This document shows, one piece after another, positions 1 through 8,109 of a stretch of 64,000 nucleotides of DNA (positions are counted from its first letter, which is position 1; each line of letters begins with the position of its first letter). The stretch is from Oligoflexus sp. (GTDB lineage: Bacteria; Bdellovibrionota_B; Oligoflexia; Oligoflexales; Oligoflexaceae): positions 62,001 to 126,000 of the forward strand of contig JACMPP010000050.1 of NCBI GenBank assembly GCA_014377445.1. The letters are read 5' to 3'. The translations under genes were made by a program, and so were the position numbers. A model generated the notes under the pieces. It worked only from the letters and a program-made list of their open reading frames with translations, was not told the DNA's origin and made no database searches.

Positions 1-1340
1 ATAGTGAAGGGCTTTACTGCTAAGCCCTCATCCTGAGGACGTTCGGTCGGTTCTTCAAGGAGACCGTAGACCAGGCGCGATTCGCCGGCGCTGCCCGAAA
101 TCAGGGGATTTCTGAGGTCGAAACGATTGGTGATGGCGATCAGTCGGAAAGGGGCGATGCGCAGATCAAGGCCATCGATGCCACGCGCACCCGAAGCATT
201 TTTCCAGCGATCGACGACACCCATGAAATCAGGGCGGGCAGCGGCCCGATCGCCACTTGAGGAACGAAATTCTGTTTGCCATTGAGACACCCAGGCCCTC
301 ACGAAAGTCTCCACTTGTTTTGGATTTGGATTGCCGCCCAGCAGGGGTTTAAGGACTTCACCGAAATGCCAGGCTCCTCCCACTTGCGCTTCGCGACTGG
401 TGAATACAGCTAGATTGCCGATAGCCAGTTCCTTCAAGCCATCGATGGTGCGCTGATTGCAGTCGGGCGTCTTCTCGGTGAAGAGTTTGTGAAAGCGTGA
501 GACGAGCTGTTTCTCGGCGCTTGGCAGAGTGTTGGAAGCATCGCGGGCATCGAAGACGACGCTTTGCTTGAGGCGTTCCATGGCGCTATCGAGCGTGCTT
601 AGCTCTTCGCCAGCGATGTTTTGCTGAGCCTTGCTTGCCGCAATTTTATTGTCGAGGCCACTGAGATCCGCATTGGCTGCATCCAGGCTTTGCTTGGCAG
701 CTATCAGGCGTTTGTTGAGGTCGGCGCGTGCCGCTGCGTTGGGATCATTGCCAGATCCACCGGCCTGAGCTTCAAGCTGGGCGATTTGAATATCAAAGTT
801 TTGCAGGGCTTCCTGCATTTGTGCTCTGAGGGCAGGATCGCTTGTCCCGGCGAGCTGGGCTTTGAGTTTGTCTCGTTCCGTGCGTGCAAAGTCGAGGGCC
901 TGGCCGAGGAATCCCCCTGGATTGCCGCCCGATGGAATGGGGCCCAAACGATCGAGCTGACCTTTGAGGTCTGACACCTGACGTTCGAAGTCCGCTTTTC
1001 TGCCGAGGACTTGAGAACGATCTTTGTTGAGGGATCCAAGGCCTTGATTCAGTCGCGATTGGCTAAGCTCAATATCTTTTTTCACAGCCTGGCGAAAATC
1101 ATCAGCACCTCGTGTCGAACGGACCTTACTGCAATCCGCAGCCGATCTTGGAGCTGCGACTTGGCATTCTCTCTGAACGATTTGGCCCGCTTCGCTTAGA
1201 TAAAGAAAGGTTTTCGCAAGCTTTCCTGTCGTGTCACTAAGATCGCTGGCATAGGATTTAACAACCGAACTTTGTTGAGATTCATTGTTGCAAGAGACAG
1301 CAGCAGCACTAAGGCAATAGAAGATCATGAAGCGTTTCAT
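1..1340 (-). CDS. Lipoprotein with coiled-coil middle, 3' end outside window
   Basis: I read this open frame directly from the reverse strand; it runs off the left edge, so the C-terminus is missing. The start at 1340 gives a signal peptide ending in the lipobox AVSC, so the product should be a lipid-anchored envelope protein. Residues about 75-200 are rich in Gln, Lys, Ala and Asp and look like a long coiled coil. Near the window edge is a motif like RIAPFRLIAITNRFDLRN, a pattern I associate with large uncharacterised deltaproteobacterial and Bdellovibrio-type secreted proteins. No catalytic signature is visible. Function unknown; the gene itself is well supported by about 445 uninterrupted codons, the signal peptide and the quality of the reading compared with the opposite strand. 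Confidence 0.85.
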   Translation of the reverse strand, partial: MKRFMIFYCLSAAAVSCNNESQQSSVVKSYASDLSDTTGKLAKTFLYLSEAGQIVQRECQVAAPRSAADCSKVRSTRGADDFRQAVKKDIELSQSRLNQGLGSLNKDRSQVLGRKADFERQVSDLKGQLDRLGPIPSGGNPGGFLGQALDFARTERDKLKAQLAGTSDPALRAQMQEALQNFDIQIAQLEAQAGGSGNDPNAAARADLNKRLIAAKQSLDAANADLSGLDNKIAASKAQQNIAGEELSTLDSAMERLKQSVVFDARDASNTLPSAEKQLVSRFHKLFTEKTPDCNQRTIDGLKELAIGNLAVFTSREAQVGGAWHFGEVLKPLLGGNPNPKQVETFVRAWVSQWQTEFRSSSGDRAAARPDFMGVVDRWKNASGARGIDGLDLRIAPFRLIAITNRFDLRNPLISGSAGESRLVYGLLEEPTERPQDEGLAVKPFT

Positions 1341-1716
1341 CAAAGTTTTCCTCGATTTGAAAGAGACAATTTCCTTAAGGAAGTCTCTTAGCGAAATTGA
1401 TGCCAAGATTGATGATGAATTTTGCAGCAGGGCGGTTGTGCGATCATAGGAATACAAGTGGCAGCGAAAAAACTCAGACGTTTCTCAAAATAAAAATCAA
1501 AAAAATAAACTGCCAAAACCAGATTTTTTTAAACCGGATTAAACCTTTGCCAAAATGTCTTCAGAATTCGAGTCAACTCTTGAAAGAGCCCGGGACTGAG
1601 CAGGTAGACGAAGAGGGAAAAGGGCGACAGAGCTGCTAAGGTGGGGCCGGCAGGCTTGGAGGTCCACGCTGATTCCAATGCGAATAAGGGCTGCGGGGAT
1701 AGTTCAGACGAGAATA
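1341..1716. other. Intergenic region with a hairpin near the lipoprotein start
   Basis: No convincing gene. On the leftward leader of the lipoprotein gene, arms AGAGAC (1362-1367) and GTCTCT (1383-1388) flank the perfect palindrome TTCCTTAAGGAA (1371-1382), about 30 bases upstream of the start codon. This could be an operator or a leader hairpin. A short leftward frame at 1529-1720 overlaps the stop codon of the next gene, but it has no family signature and I do not call it. Confidence 0.4.
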
Positions 1717-1974
1717 TCAATGATCGTCAGGTGGAAACATGGTGGAACTTTCGAGCTTCTTCTTCGCATGTTTTTTGCGTGGCTTCCCAGAGTTTGCTTC
1801 GGTCAAAGCCGCCTTCTTGATTTTGGCTTTCACCCGAGCTTTTTTGTGAGCTTTGGGGTGCGCGATTTTCTTTCGTTCGCTCGAAGCGGCGGGCTCTTTC
1901 GATTCTCCAGCAAATGAAAGGGAGGCTCCACCAAAGAGTAGAGCACCGGCTAAAATTAACTTCAGAGAAAACAT
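1717..1974 (-). CDS. Small secreted Lys-rich protein
   Basis: Encodes 85 residues: a clear signal peptide (Lys at residue 5, hydrophobic core, cleavage near SFA-GE at about residue 22) followed by a highly basic tail made mostly of Lys, Ala, Arg and His, with repeats resembling KKA and KAK. The rest is of low complexity with no enzymatic motif. Basic periplasmic or surface peptides of this kind may bind nucleic acid, lipopolysaccharide or peptidoglycan, but that is only inference from charge. It stands alone between two leftward genes. The signal peptide makes it likelier to be real than the overlapping frames on the other strand. Confidence 0.6.
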   Translation of the reverse strand: MFSLKLILAGALLFGGASLSFAGESKEPAASSERKKIAHPKAHKKARVKAKIKKAALTEANSGKPRKKHAKKKLESSTMFPPDDH

Positions 1975-2225
1975 GATGACCCCTAGGAATGTTTCAGGTC
2001 ACTCGTCGGTCGAAAACGGTGGGGTCTTGAGATGGATTCTTTATTCCCGATCATCGCCATTCGATATTTTGAAGAAAGGTCTCTCTAAGCTCTGTTATTT
2101 CGCTGATCTCCTTCCCATGGTCGCCTAACATCGAACGAATTTTCTCAAGTCACTGCAATTCAAGACAAAATGAGCGATTATGAGTCAGATAACGAAGTTG
2201 GATTCAGCCAGCGGAGCCGAATTAT

Positions 2226-2693
2226 TTATCCCTTGTCCTTTTTTTTACTCACATGCATCTCAATATCCGCATCACAGACGATCTGCTCGTTCTTGTCAAA
2301 AATGTCGACATGAACGACAAATGACCCGGAATCCGGCCAGGCGTCGAGGGGAAAACTGGTGCGGGCCACGAGATCGGTTTCCGCTTTTTTGCGATACTGG
2401 ATATTCATGCCTTTGGGAATCCAGCGATGGCTATCGGGAAGAGAGACTTCCAGGGTGACTCCGCCGACGAATTCACAGAGGTTGGCCATAGCGATCGCAT
2501 GCACTGTGCCCAGGTGGTTGTGAAGAGCGCGGCGATTGCGAATCCTGGCTTCGCCCTTACCGGATTCCAGAAGGGTGAAGACGGGACTGATACTGCTAAA
2601 GTAAGGGGCTTTGAAACAGATGGCTTTGCTGAACGCGGTTAAACCGAAAGGCAGCTTTTTCAACTTGTCTAACATAAATCTTGTCTGATTCAT
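2226..2693 (-). CDS. DUF4442 hotdog-fold thioesterase-like protein
   Basis: 155 residues matching the DUF4442 branch of the hotdog-fold acyl-CoA thioesterases. The recognisable part is the central helix and strand region with NHLGTVHAIAMANLCE (about residues 78-93), the place where hotdog enzymes carry the substrate-contacting helix, followed by beta-strands typical of PaaI/YiiD-like proteins. The likely role is hydrolysis of an acyl thioester or binding of an acyl-CoA, in the cytosol. The length is normal for a single-domain hotdog protein. It is monocistronic and leftward, with a 300-base gap on its upstream side. Substrate cannot be told from the sequence. Confidence 0.8.
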   Translation of the reverse strand: MNQTRFMLDKLKKLPFGLTAFSKAICFKAPYFSSISPVFTLLESGKGEARIRNRRALHNHLGTVHAIAMANLCEFVGGVTLEVSLPDSHRWIPKGMNIQYRKKAETDLVARTSFPLDAWPDSGSFVVHVDIFDKNEQIVCDADIEMHVSKKKDKG

Positions 2694-2998
2694 CGGGTGG
2701 CCCTCTCCTGTGGGTATGGAATGGAAAGCGAAGTCGAAGGAGGAAGTTATAACCCAAAACAGGAAAAGAATGAATCAGGCTCTGCCGGGTTCTTGCAGAA
2801 AAGAAGTCTTTCATACTGCAGAGCTGGTATGCATACCGGGTGCTTATGTCACAATTAGCTGTAACGCTTGTAAGCTGGAGTGCGTGCTGCTCCTGCGGTA
2901 GAGACCGACTCTCAGGCAATTGCCAAAGCCCAAGTCAGCGCCAAACTTTATGCTGAAGTTCTTCCACAAAGTGGAGTCACACAGCGGAGGATTTTAAT
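2694..2998. other. Intergenic region between divergent genes
   Basis: Upstream region shared by the leftward hotdog protein and the rightward SDR remnant. No open frame here has a family signature. A strong ribosome-binding site (CGGAGG) lies just before the SDR start at 2999, showing that the remnant still keeps its original 5' end. I see no other structure. Confidence 0.4.
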
Positions 2999-3321
2999 AT
3001 GCAGTGGCATGGGAATACGATTGAAATCACGGGCGGAGCGTCCGGTATTGGTTTGGGTCTGGCGACCCGACTTGTTGAACCCAACACCGTAATATTCGTC
3101 GGGCGCGACAAAGAAAAGCTCGCTGCTGCGCGTCGCCTGAATTCTAAACTGCAGACCTTTGCCTGTGATGTGGGTCTGACGAAAGAGCGTTTGCGTCTGA
3201 TCGAGACGATGAAGAGACTACTCGCCGGGCAGACGGAGATTGCTTACGGGTCGGCCGTGAAGCGGAGCCGGGCGTTGCGTGACGAGTTTGATTCGGTTTT
3301 AACGAGATGAATAATCATTGA
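2999..3321 (+). pseudogene. Internally deleted SDR oxidoreductase (DltE-like)
   Basis: The first 60 residues are the N-terminus of a short-chain dehydrogenase of the DltE type: an opening beta strand, the cofactor loop TGGASGIG, the strand and Arg that follow (VGRDKEKL), and the CDV that ends the second nucleotide-binding unit. The reading then jumps straight to the C-terminal tail of the same family (ETMKRLLAGQTEIAYG onwards). About 150 residues, including the catalytic Ser, Tyr and Lys, are missing. The frame stops at 3310, but one extra base near 3298 would restore the expected FNEMN ending and a stop at 3321, so there is also a one-base frameshift. The product cannot be an active dehydrogenase. 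The 5' end retains a strong ribosome-binding site. Confidence 0.85.
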
Positions 3322-3338
3322 TAAACAAGTCAAAAAAA

Positions 3339-3379
3339 ACGTGTTTGCAGGCGACATGCTCTGTCGCCTGCAAACACGT
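3339..3379 (-). terminator. Intrinsic terminator with perfect 18-bp stem
   Basis: Arms 3339-3356 and 3362-3379 are perfectly complementary around the five-base loop TGCTC. Read leftward, the stem is followed by a run of eight T, so it terminates the leftward gene ending at 3399. Read rightward there is no T run, so it may serve the SDR remnant only weakly. An 18-bp perfect stem is unusually long. Confidence 0.85.
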
Positions 3380-3398
3380 AGTTCGAATCGAGAGCCTC

Positions 3399-3764
3399 TC
3401 AGATCAAATGATCCGTTTCGCTGGTCAACTTGATCGACTTCTTCAGGATCGGAGCGATCGTGTCCAGGGCATCCGAGACTTCATAGATTTCGTCACGGAA
3501 CTTGGCAAAGCGGGGAGGGACGTTACCGTCGAAGCTTCTCCAATCTTCGCTCAAAGCCCATTTCACCTGAAAGTCGCACTCATAATCTTCGCCGGCTTCG
3601 AATTCATCGATATTGAGACGGAAGGCGAAGACGCCGGTTTTTTTCTTAAGATCGTTCAGAGCTTTTTGCATCTCTGGAACCAACTGCTCAGACAAACCTT
3701 TTCGCACAGAGGCCTTGTCGTAATCTTCTTCGGAAAGCTTCTCGACCAATAGTGCAAAGTTCAT
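3399..3764 (-). CDS. Conserved-looking small cytosolic protein, unknown function
   Basis: I start this at 3764 (MNFALLVEK) rather than the longer frame, because AGAGGAG sits eight bases upstream of that ATG. The 121-residue product is acidic and mostly helical, without signal peptide or membrane segment. It contains a beta-rich middle (VFAFRLNIDEF, then DFQVKWALSEDW) and a C-terminal amphipathic helix. I do not recognise a family. It is monocistronic, with its own strong terminator just downstream and a small inverted repeat upstream that could be its operator. An independent, well-terminated transcription unit suggests a real and expressed gene. Confidence 0.75.
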   Translation of the reverse strand: MNFALLVEKLSEEDYDKASVRKGLSEQLVPEMQKALNDLKKKTGVFAFRLNIDEFEAGEDYECDFQVKWALSEDWRSFDGNVPPRFAKFRDEIYEVSDALDTIAPILKKSIKLTSETDHLI

Positions 3765-3841
3765 CGTAATTCTCCTCTGGCAGCTGTTGCGAGTCTTTGG
3801 CGTTGACCAGGACGCCAATGACTGAAGTTGTAAACCTTTTT

Positions 3842-3861
3842 AACACTCAAAGTAAAGTGTT
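3842..3861. promoter_or_regulatory. Inverted repeat upstream of small protein gene
   Basis: AACACT (3842-3847) and AGTGTT (3856-3861) form a six-base dyad with an eight-base spacer, about 78 bases upstream of the leftward start at 3764. The position suits an operator. Six-base arms can occur by chance, so this is tentative. Confidence 0.3.
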
Positions 3862-4026
3862 TGGTAAAACTGGCACTGCTATAGATGGTCAACCCGCTCG
3901 AGTCAATCAAAGTCTTAGAATTTTTTGGGAAAAGCTCCGAGCAACTTGGCTGGGATTGCGCTTATCCCATTGAAACGGCTCCTGTTATTGTAGATATCGG
4001 CCTCTGATATCGGATTCGTCCCCACA

Positions 4027-4056
4027 AAGAAAAAGGCCCGGGGAATCCCCAAGGCC
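4027..4056 (-). terminator. Intrinsic terminator of leftward lipoprotein gene
   Basis: A G/C-rich imperfect hairpin (GGCCCGGGG at 4035-4043 against CCCCAAGGCC at 4047-4056, loop AAT) that, read leftward, is followed by a T-rich run. It lies 25 bases after the stop of the gene ending at 4081. Confidence 0.7.
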
Positions 4057-4080
4057 ATGCAAATTTCACCTGAAAACTTT

Positions 4081-5289
4081 TTATTGGTAAATGGGTGCCA
4101 GAGTGAAGATCGTCGTTGCGTCGAATTCTGCGAGGCCGGTGTTTTCGGTCATCTTCCAGTCGGCGGGGGACTTGGCCGCGAAGTCGATAAAGAGTTGGTT
4201 CGTATAGCTCCAGCTACTCTTGCGATTGTTGGTTGTGTCTTCGGTACAGGCTGTGTTGTTGACGAAGGTTGTATTCTCAGCCTTGAAGCAGATAAATTTA
4301 TTTTCAAATGTGGACTGAGCATTCTGACGACTGATCGAGGCGCCAATTTCGGTTTGTTCAAACTGACCGTTGACGGTCAGGAAAGACAGGTTCTGCCATC
4401 GATCCGCTGTTTTGAAATTGCTGCCCATGACTGCCGTAAAGCTCATTTCGTTGGTATTTTCGTCTATAAAACCACGATAGAAATTGAGGCTCTTATTGAT
4501 GTCGCCCGGAATGTCCATGTCGATGAGTTCGAATCGAAAGATTTTGCTTTCTTTGTTGTAGCTGAGAATACTGCGACGAACCGAGACCGCCGATCCTACG
4601 AAGTTTCCAACATTCACCAACTTATCGTTGCTGCGAATATAGATGGTGGTTCCGCTTTGACCCGAGCGGGTGAAGTCTATTTTTTTATCAAACATGGTCC
4701 CGGTGAGATCCGAGACCGTGATAGTCGCTTCAAAATCCGTTTCACCGAGTTCCACCGCAGGGCAGGCGCTCGCCAGATCGCTCCGGAGGTCCTCATTGAA
4801 ACTCACGGTTTTCGTGCCCGCGGAAGGCAGACCTGTGCTGTTGTCGAAGATCTGGCTGAGAAGGCAGAGGATGCCAACGGATTCCTGCACCGCGCCCATG
4901 GGTGAGCCTTGAGGGTCGGAGTTGATCGCCTGGGCGACGAATTGCGAGGGTGTATTGCTATGGCCTTCTTCATCGCAGGGTCCAAAACAATTGAAGATTT
5001 CGTTTGTGCTCCAAATCGCACTGTCCCAAGGGTCGGCCTGTAAATCGGCCAGCTTCAAGCCTGCCGTGGATTTCAGAACGGCTCTGAGCGGCGTCGCTGC
5101 CGAGCCGATGATATTGATTTGGCCGATGCGGGCGTTTACAGCGCTATAGGATCCCGCAATCGACTGCTCGACTTCGTCCGTGCTGTAAATGAAGTCGTCG
5201 GCTTTTGCTGCTTTGCTCTTCTTGCATGAAAGGATCAGGCTGGAAAGGAGAAGGCCGCAAATGAGAGAACGATCTAAGGATAAGCGCAT
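4081..5289 (-). CDS. Lipoprotein of unknown function, about 400 residues
   Basis: The start at 5289 is chosen because GGAG lies nine bases upstream and it yields a compact signal peptide ending in the lipobox LILSC. The mature part begins with a Lys-rich linker and continues with a mixed region containing several Cys residues. The C-terminal half (about residues 200-400) reads as beta-strand-rich, with alternating hydrophobic and polar residues and many Asn/Thr, as in a secreted beta-sandwich or barrel-like domain. The C-terminal ending TTIFTLAPIYQ is unlike the terminal Phe of outer-membrane barrels. No enzyme motif is seen. It is monocistronic and has its own terminator. Confidence 0.8.
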   Translation of the reverse strand: MRLSLDRSLICGLLLSSLILSCKKSKAAKADDFIYSTDEVEQSIAGSYSAVNARIGQINIIGSAATPLRAVLKSTAGLKLADLQADPWDSAIWSTNEIFNCFGPCDEEGHSNTPSQFVAQAINSDPQGSPMGAVQESVGILCLLSQIFDNSTGLPSAGTKTVSFNEDLRSDLASACPAVELGETDFEATITVSDLTGTMFDKKIDFTRSGQSGTTIYIRSNDKLVNVGNFVGSAVSVRRSILSYNKESKIFRFELIDMDIPGDINKSLNFYRGFIDENTNEMSFTAVMGSNFKTADRWQNLSFLTVNGQFEQTEIGASISRQNAQSTFENKFICFKAENTTFVNNTACTEDTTNNRKSSWSYTNQLFIDFAAKSPADWKMTENTGLAEFDATTIFTLAPIYQ

Positions 5290-5437
5290 ACTTTGATGCT
5301 CCATGAAACTATCGATCATGAGCCAGGGGCTAGCTCACATGGAATAGGCGAGAATTTCCCAGCAAAAATAGAAATATTTTATCGCTGTGGTTATTTTGGT
5401 GACTCTCTCAAAGTCTGGCAAGAGGGAGGCAAAAATC

Positions 5438-5876
5438 TCACTGTCGCGGTGAGGAGGCAGTGCTCACAACGGCTGTGACAATCTCATCAGAGGTCCCTGT
5501 GATCGTATATTCCACGTGCCAGTAGCTCGCGATTAAAAGTTCTTTAACAGTGACTTTCAAAGCTGAAGGTGCCGCTGCATCAAACTTGTGGGAAACGTAT
5601 GTGCCTGCAAGGCTGATGGGTTTCTTCGTCGACTTTTCTTCGACGGCACCAAGCACTGTGGCCTTTGCACCATCCATTTTATCTTTGAAGCAATAGAGAA
5701 GGGCGCCAGTAATAGGCGTCGGTACATCGGGAAGTTCCACCACAGGCGTTGGGCTCGGCAACGGGACTGCCGGTAGAGTGCCAGGGTTCGACGAGACCGG
5801 AGTGTTTGGGGTCGCCGGTGTCGTTCCGTAAGGTACGACCTGCAATTCCTGAAATTCGCAAATTGATTTTCGACAT
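5438..5876 (-). pseudogene. Pro-rich linker protein with broken 5' end
   Basis: From 5845 to 5438 the reverse strand encodes about 135 residues: a Pro/Thr/Val-rich linker (repeats such as PLPSPTPVV and PDVPTP) followed by a compact domain beginning ALLYCFKDKMDGAK and ending SSPRQ. This frame has no good ATG and no signal peptide. A well-placed ATG at 5876, with AAAGGA eight bases upstream, opens a different frame (MSKINLRIS). A single frameshift near 5850 would join the two. The arrangement of short N-terminus, Pro linker and small domain recalls the broken lipoprotein at 8110-8616. A TTG start of the 135-residue frame is the alternative. Confidence 0.5.
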
Positions 5877-6292
5877 GACGTAATTCCTTTGATCTATGGT
5901 TTGTGGCCGATGGCCCACAAGGCGCATGAGGTCTACTCTTTCAAGGTCATCGAAGCATCACCAAAATCGCCAGCCTTGGAGATTGATAGGACTTTTTCCA
6001 AATAGCCCCTTTTTCCTTAATATTCCGTGAATAGACGGTGATAAACGAGTCGTTTCGTCTCTGTTTTGGGTGGTCCTCTTGACCTTGACTCTGTTTGCAT
6101 ACAGGTAACGACCTGGAATCGGCCCAGGCCTAGGGCTATGGCCGCTTTCGAGGCCGGCCTGAAACTCCAGATTCGAAGTATTTTTTCTTTGTGACTTAGG
6201 CGGAGCGCCGCTTCCGAATACTCTTGAACAATGCCGCTCAATCCTAAGACTCAATCGGCCGATAGAGTACTCTGGTCTTAGGAGATGAGCGC
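5877..6292. other. Intergenic region leading to the diguanylate cyclase gene
   Basis: About 415 bases without a convincing gene; the two overlapping leftward frames here have no family signature. The right end holds the nested palindromes annotated separately. The upstream 300 bases show no repeat or obvious promoter that I can defend. Confidence 0.4.
6243..6284 (+). promoter_or_regulatory. Nested palindromes overlapping the ribosome-binding site
   Basis: CCTAAGAC (6243-6250) and GTCTTAGG (6275-6282) are perfect complements. Between them are two adjacent perfect 10-base palindromes, ATCGGCCGAT (6254-6263) and AGAGTACTCT (6264-6273). The right outer arm contains most of the AGGAG ribosome-binding site (6280-6284) of the gene starting at 6293. 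In RNA the outer arms can pair and hide that site; in DNA the palindromes could bind dimeric regulators. Confidence 0.6.
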
Positions 6293-7351
6293 ATGTTTGG
6301 TAAGAAGAAAAGCGGTGCGGACAACGCTAACTCTGCGGCAACGCAAGAGGAAGCTGCTGGACTTTGGCAAAATTTCAATCGTCGCGTCAGCGAATTTCTG
6401 AATACCAATCATGTGGATTTGAGAACCCTTCCCGGTATCAGTCTGCAAACCCTCGTGGACGCAGTCATTCAGGCGAAGAACTCAGTGGATGTGCATGCGG
6501 CTTTTGAGAAGCTGCAAAGCGCCTTCGAGCAGGCTCGCAGCCAGGAGACTCTTCACCTTGATCAATATATTCTCGGCCTTCGTTCCCTTCTCTGGTCAAG
6601 CCTTAATCAGGTCATGGATCAGTTGTCGGTTATGAACAAAGAAAGCGACCAGCTCGATGGCATCAAAGACAAGATGATAAGAGCTCTCGATAGCGATGAC
6701 ATCCTGCAATTAAAACTGGCCGTCAAAGACTGGATCGTCCTGCAGAATCAGATGAGCCAGGAGAGAAAAAGACTCAGCAGCGAGATGCAGGCGAATTTTC
6801 AAAGACAATTATCCCGTCTCCAGAATGAACTCTATATCACGCAGACCGAACTCAAACTTGATGGTCTGACTCAGGTCTACAACCGCAAAGCCTTCGATGG
6901 CGAGATCGCCAAGACATTGCAAATAGCTCAATTGAGTGGACGAACGTCCTGCCTGCTGATTTTTGATATCGATCATTTCAAGCACGTGAATGATACCTAC
7001 GGGCATCCCATCGGCGATAAAGTGCTCCAGCAATTCGCCAAGACGATCGTTCAAAACTTTCCCTCCCGGACCGACTTCGTTGCCCGTTACGGTGGCGAGG
7101 AATTTGTGGTCTTGATGAGTGACAGTGATCTGAAGGAAGCTACGGAGAAAGCCGCTCGCTTCGTGGCTGTCCTGCGTAAAACGACGATGACTTTTGGGAC
7201 CGTGTCCCTGCGTATTACAGTTTCGATCGGCGTGGCGGGATCCCGTCCTTATGAGAAGACCGACGATTGGATCAAGCGCGCGGATGTTTTGCTCTATCAA
7301 GCCAAAGAAGAAGGACGCGATTGTTACATCACGGATTCTACGGCCGCCTAA
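6293..7351 (+). CDS. Diguanylate cyclase (GGDEF) with N-terminal coiled-coil region
   Basis: 352 residues. The C-terminal 165 residues are a complete GGDEF domain that makes cyclic di-GMP from two GTP: it opens with DGLTQVYNRKAFD, has the Mg-binding FDIDHFK, and carries the signature GGEEF at residues 267-271. The allosteric inhibitory site RxxD expected before the signature reads SRTD, so product feedback through that site is probably absent. The first 180 residues are soluble, strongly helical and without a known sensor domain, ending in a coiled coil that should dimerise the cyclase. No membrane segment is seen. Translation may be controlled by the palindromic leader, since the ribosome-binding site lies inside one hairpin arm. 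Confidence 0.93.
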   Translation: MFGKKKSGADNANSAATQEEAAGLWQNFNRRVSEFLNTNHVDLRTLPGISLQTLVDAVIQAKNSVDVHAAFEKLQSAFEQARSQETLHLDQYILGLRSLLWSSLNQVMDQLSVMNKESDQLDGIKDKMIRALDSDDILQLKLAVKDWIVLQNQMSQERKRLSSEMQANFQRQLSRLQNELYITQTELKLDGLTQVYNRKAFDGEIAKTLQIAQLSGRTSCLLIFDIDHFKHVNDTYGHPIGDKVLQQFAKTIVQNFPSRTDFVARYGGEEFVVLMSDSDLKEATEKAARFVAVLRKTTMTFGTVSLRITVSIGVAGSRPYEKTDDWIKRADVLLYQAKEEGRDCYITDSTAA

Positions 7352-7452
7352 GTCAGTCTGCCGAGTGGTGCAGCTATGGATTTCGCGACACAATTACTAG
7401 CTGACCTCGTCCTTCGTTCTCGATACACTCAGGCGAACAAACTGAGGGTCTC

Positions 7453-8052
7453 ATGTCCGATTCTGCCAAGATCCTAAAGCTTCTCAATCTCACATCCAGC
7501 CAAAACGATGCTGAAGCGCTCGCGGCGCTTCGTATGGCACAAAAGTTCCTCGAGAAGAATCTCGGGGATTATCTCTCCTTCGGCGAGCATGGCCTGTCCA
7601 AGGCGTCGAGCGAGAAGAACGAGCTTTATCTTGAACTCGAAAGTCTCTTCGAGGCCGAGGTCGAGAAAGTCGGCAAGCTTAAGAGTTTGCTCGACGACAA
7701 GGACAAATCGCTGCGCAAACGCGAACGGGATGTTCAGAATCTTAAGCGCGACATCAAGCAGTACGAAGAGAAGATCGAGGATTTTGAAAAAGAGATCGAG
7801 AAGCTTCAGGCAAAAGCCCGTGCGCCCGGTCCTTACGAAGATTTGGAAAAGCTTTTCGAATATGAAGTCGAGAAGAACGAACGTTTGAAAAAGCAGCTTG
7901 ATGACAAAGACAAGACTTTCAAAAAGCAGACGCGCAATATTTCAAGCCAGAAGCGGGAGTCGAAATCATTCGACGACAAGATCGCCGTGATGGAAAAGAC
8001 GATCGACGATCTGGCTGAAGAGTTGATGGCTTTCAAGCAAATTAAACGCTAA
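7453..8052 (+). CDS. Cytosolic coiled-coil protein with internal duplication
   Basis: 199 residues, no signal peptide. After a short N-terminal globular part the sequence is almost entirely charged heptad-like helix. Two related segments occur, one around LESLFEAEVEKVGKLKS with LLDDKDKSLRKRERDVQNLK and one around LEKLFEYEVEKNERLKK with QLDDKDKTFKKQTRNISSQK, so the coil arose by duplication of about 65 residues. It follows the diguanylate cyclase by 100 bases on the same strand but has its own GAGGG ribosome-binding site. A scaffold, polar-localisation or filament role is possible, but nothing in the sequence decides. Confidence 0.85.
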   Translation: MSDSAKILKLLNLTSSQNDAEALAALRMAQKFLEKNLGDYLSFGEHGLSKASSEKNELYLELESLFEAEVEKVGKLKSLLDDKDKSLRKRERDVQNLKRDIKQYEEKIEDFEKEIEKLQAKARAPGPYEDLEKLFEYEVEKNERLKKQLDDKDKTFKKQTRNISSQKRESKSFDDKIAVMEKTIDDLAEELMAFKQIKR

Positions 8053-8064
8053 TTCCAAGCCCAA

Positions 8065-8091
8065 AAAAAGCCCTTCATTCGAAGGGTTTTT
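8065..8091. terminator. Bidirectional intrinsic terminator
   Basis: CCCTTC (8071-8076) and GAAGGG (8081-8086) form a stem with loop ATTC, flanked by an A run on the left and a T run on the right. It can end both the rightward coiled-coil gene and the leftward lipoprotein remnant. Confidence 0.85.
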
Positions 8092-8109
8092 CCATATTTA
8101 CCCCAAATA

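Noticed and set aside
1529-1720. A 63-codon leftward frame overlapping the stop of the Lys-rich protein gene
   Set aside because: It starts at TTG without a site and has no family signature; the hydrophobic ending is not enough.
3381-3402. A GTTCGAATC word resembling the T arm of a tRNA
   Set aside because: No acceptor, D or anticodon arm can be drawn around it; it lies between a terminator and a gene end.
4057-4905. A 282-codon rightward frame opposite a lipoprotein gene
   Set aside because: The leftward reading has a signal peptide, a lipobox, a start site and a terminator; the rightward one has none.
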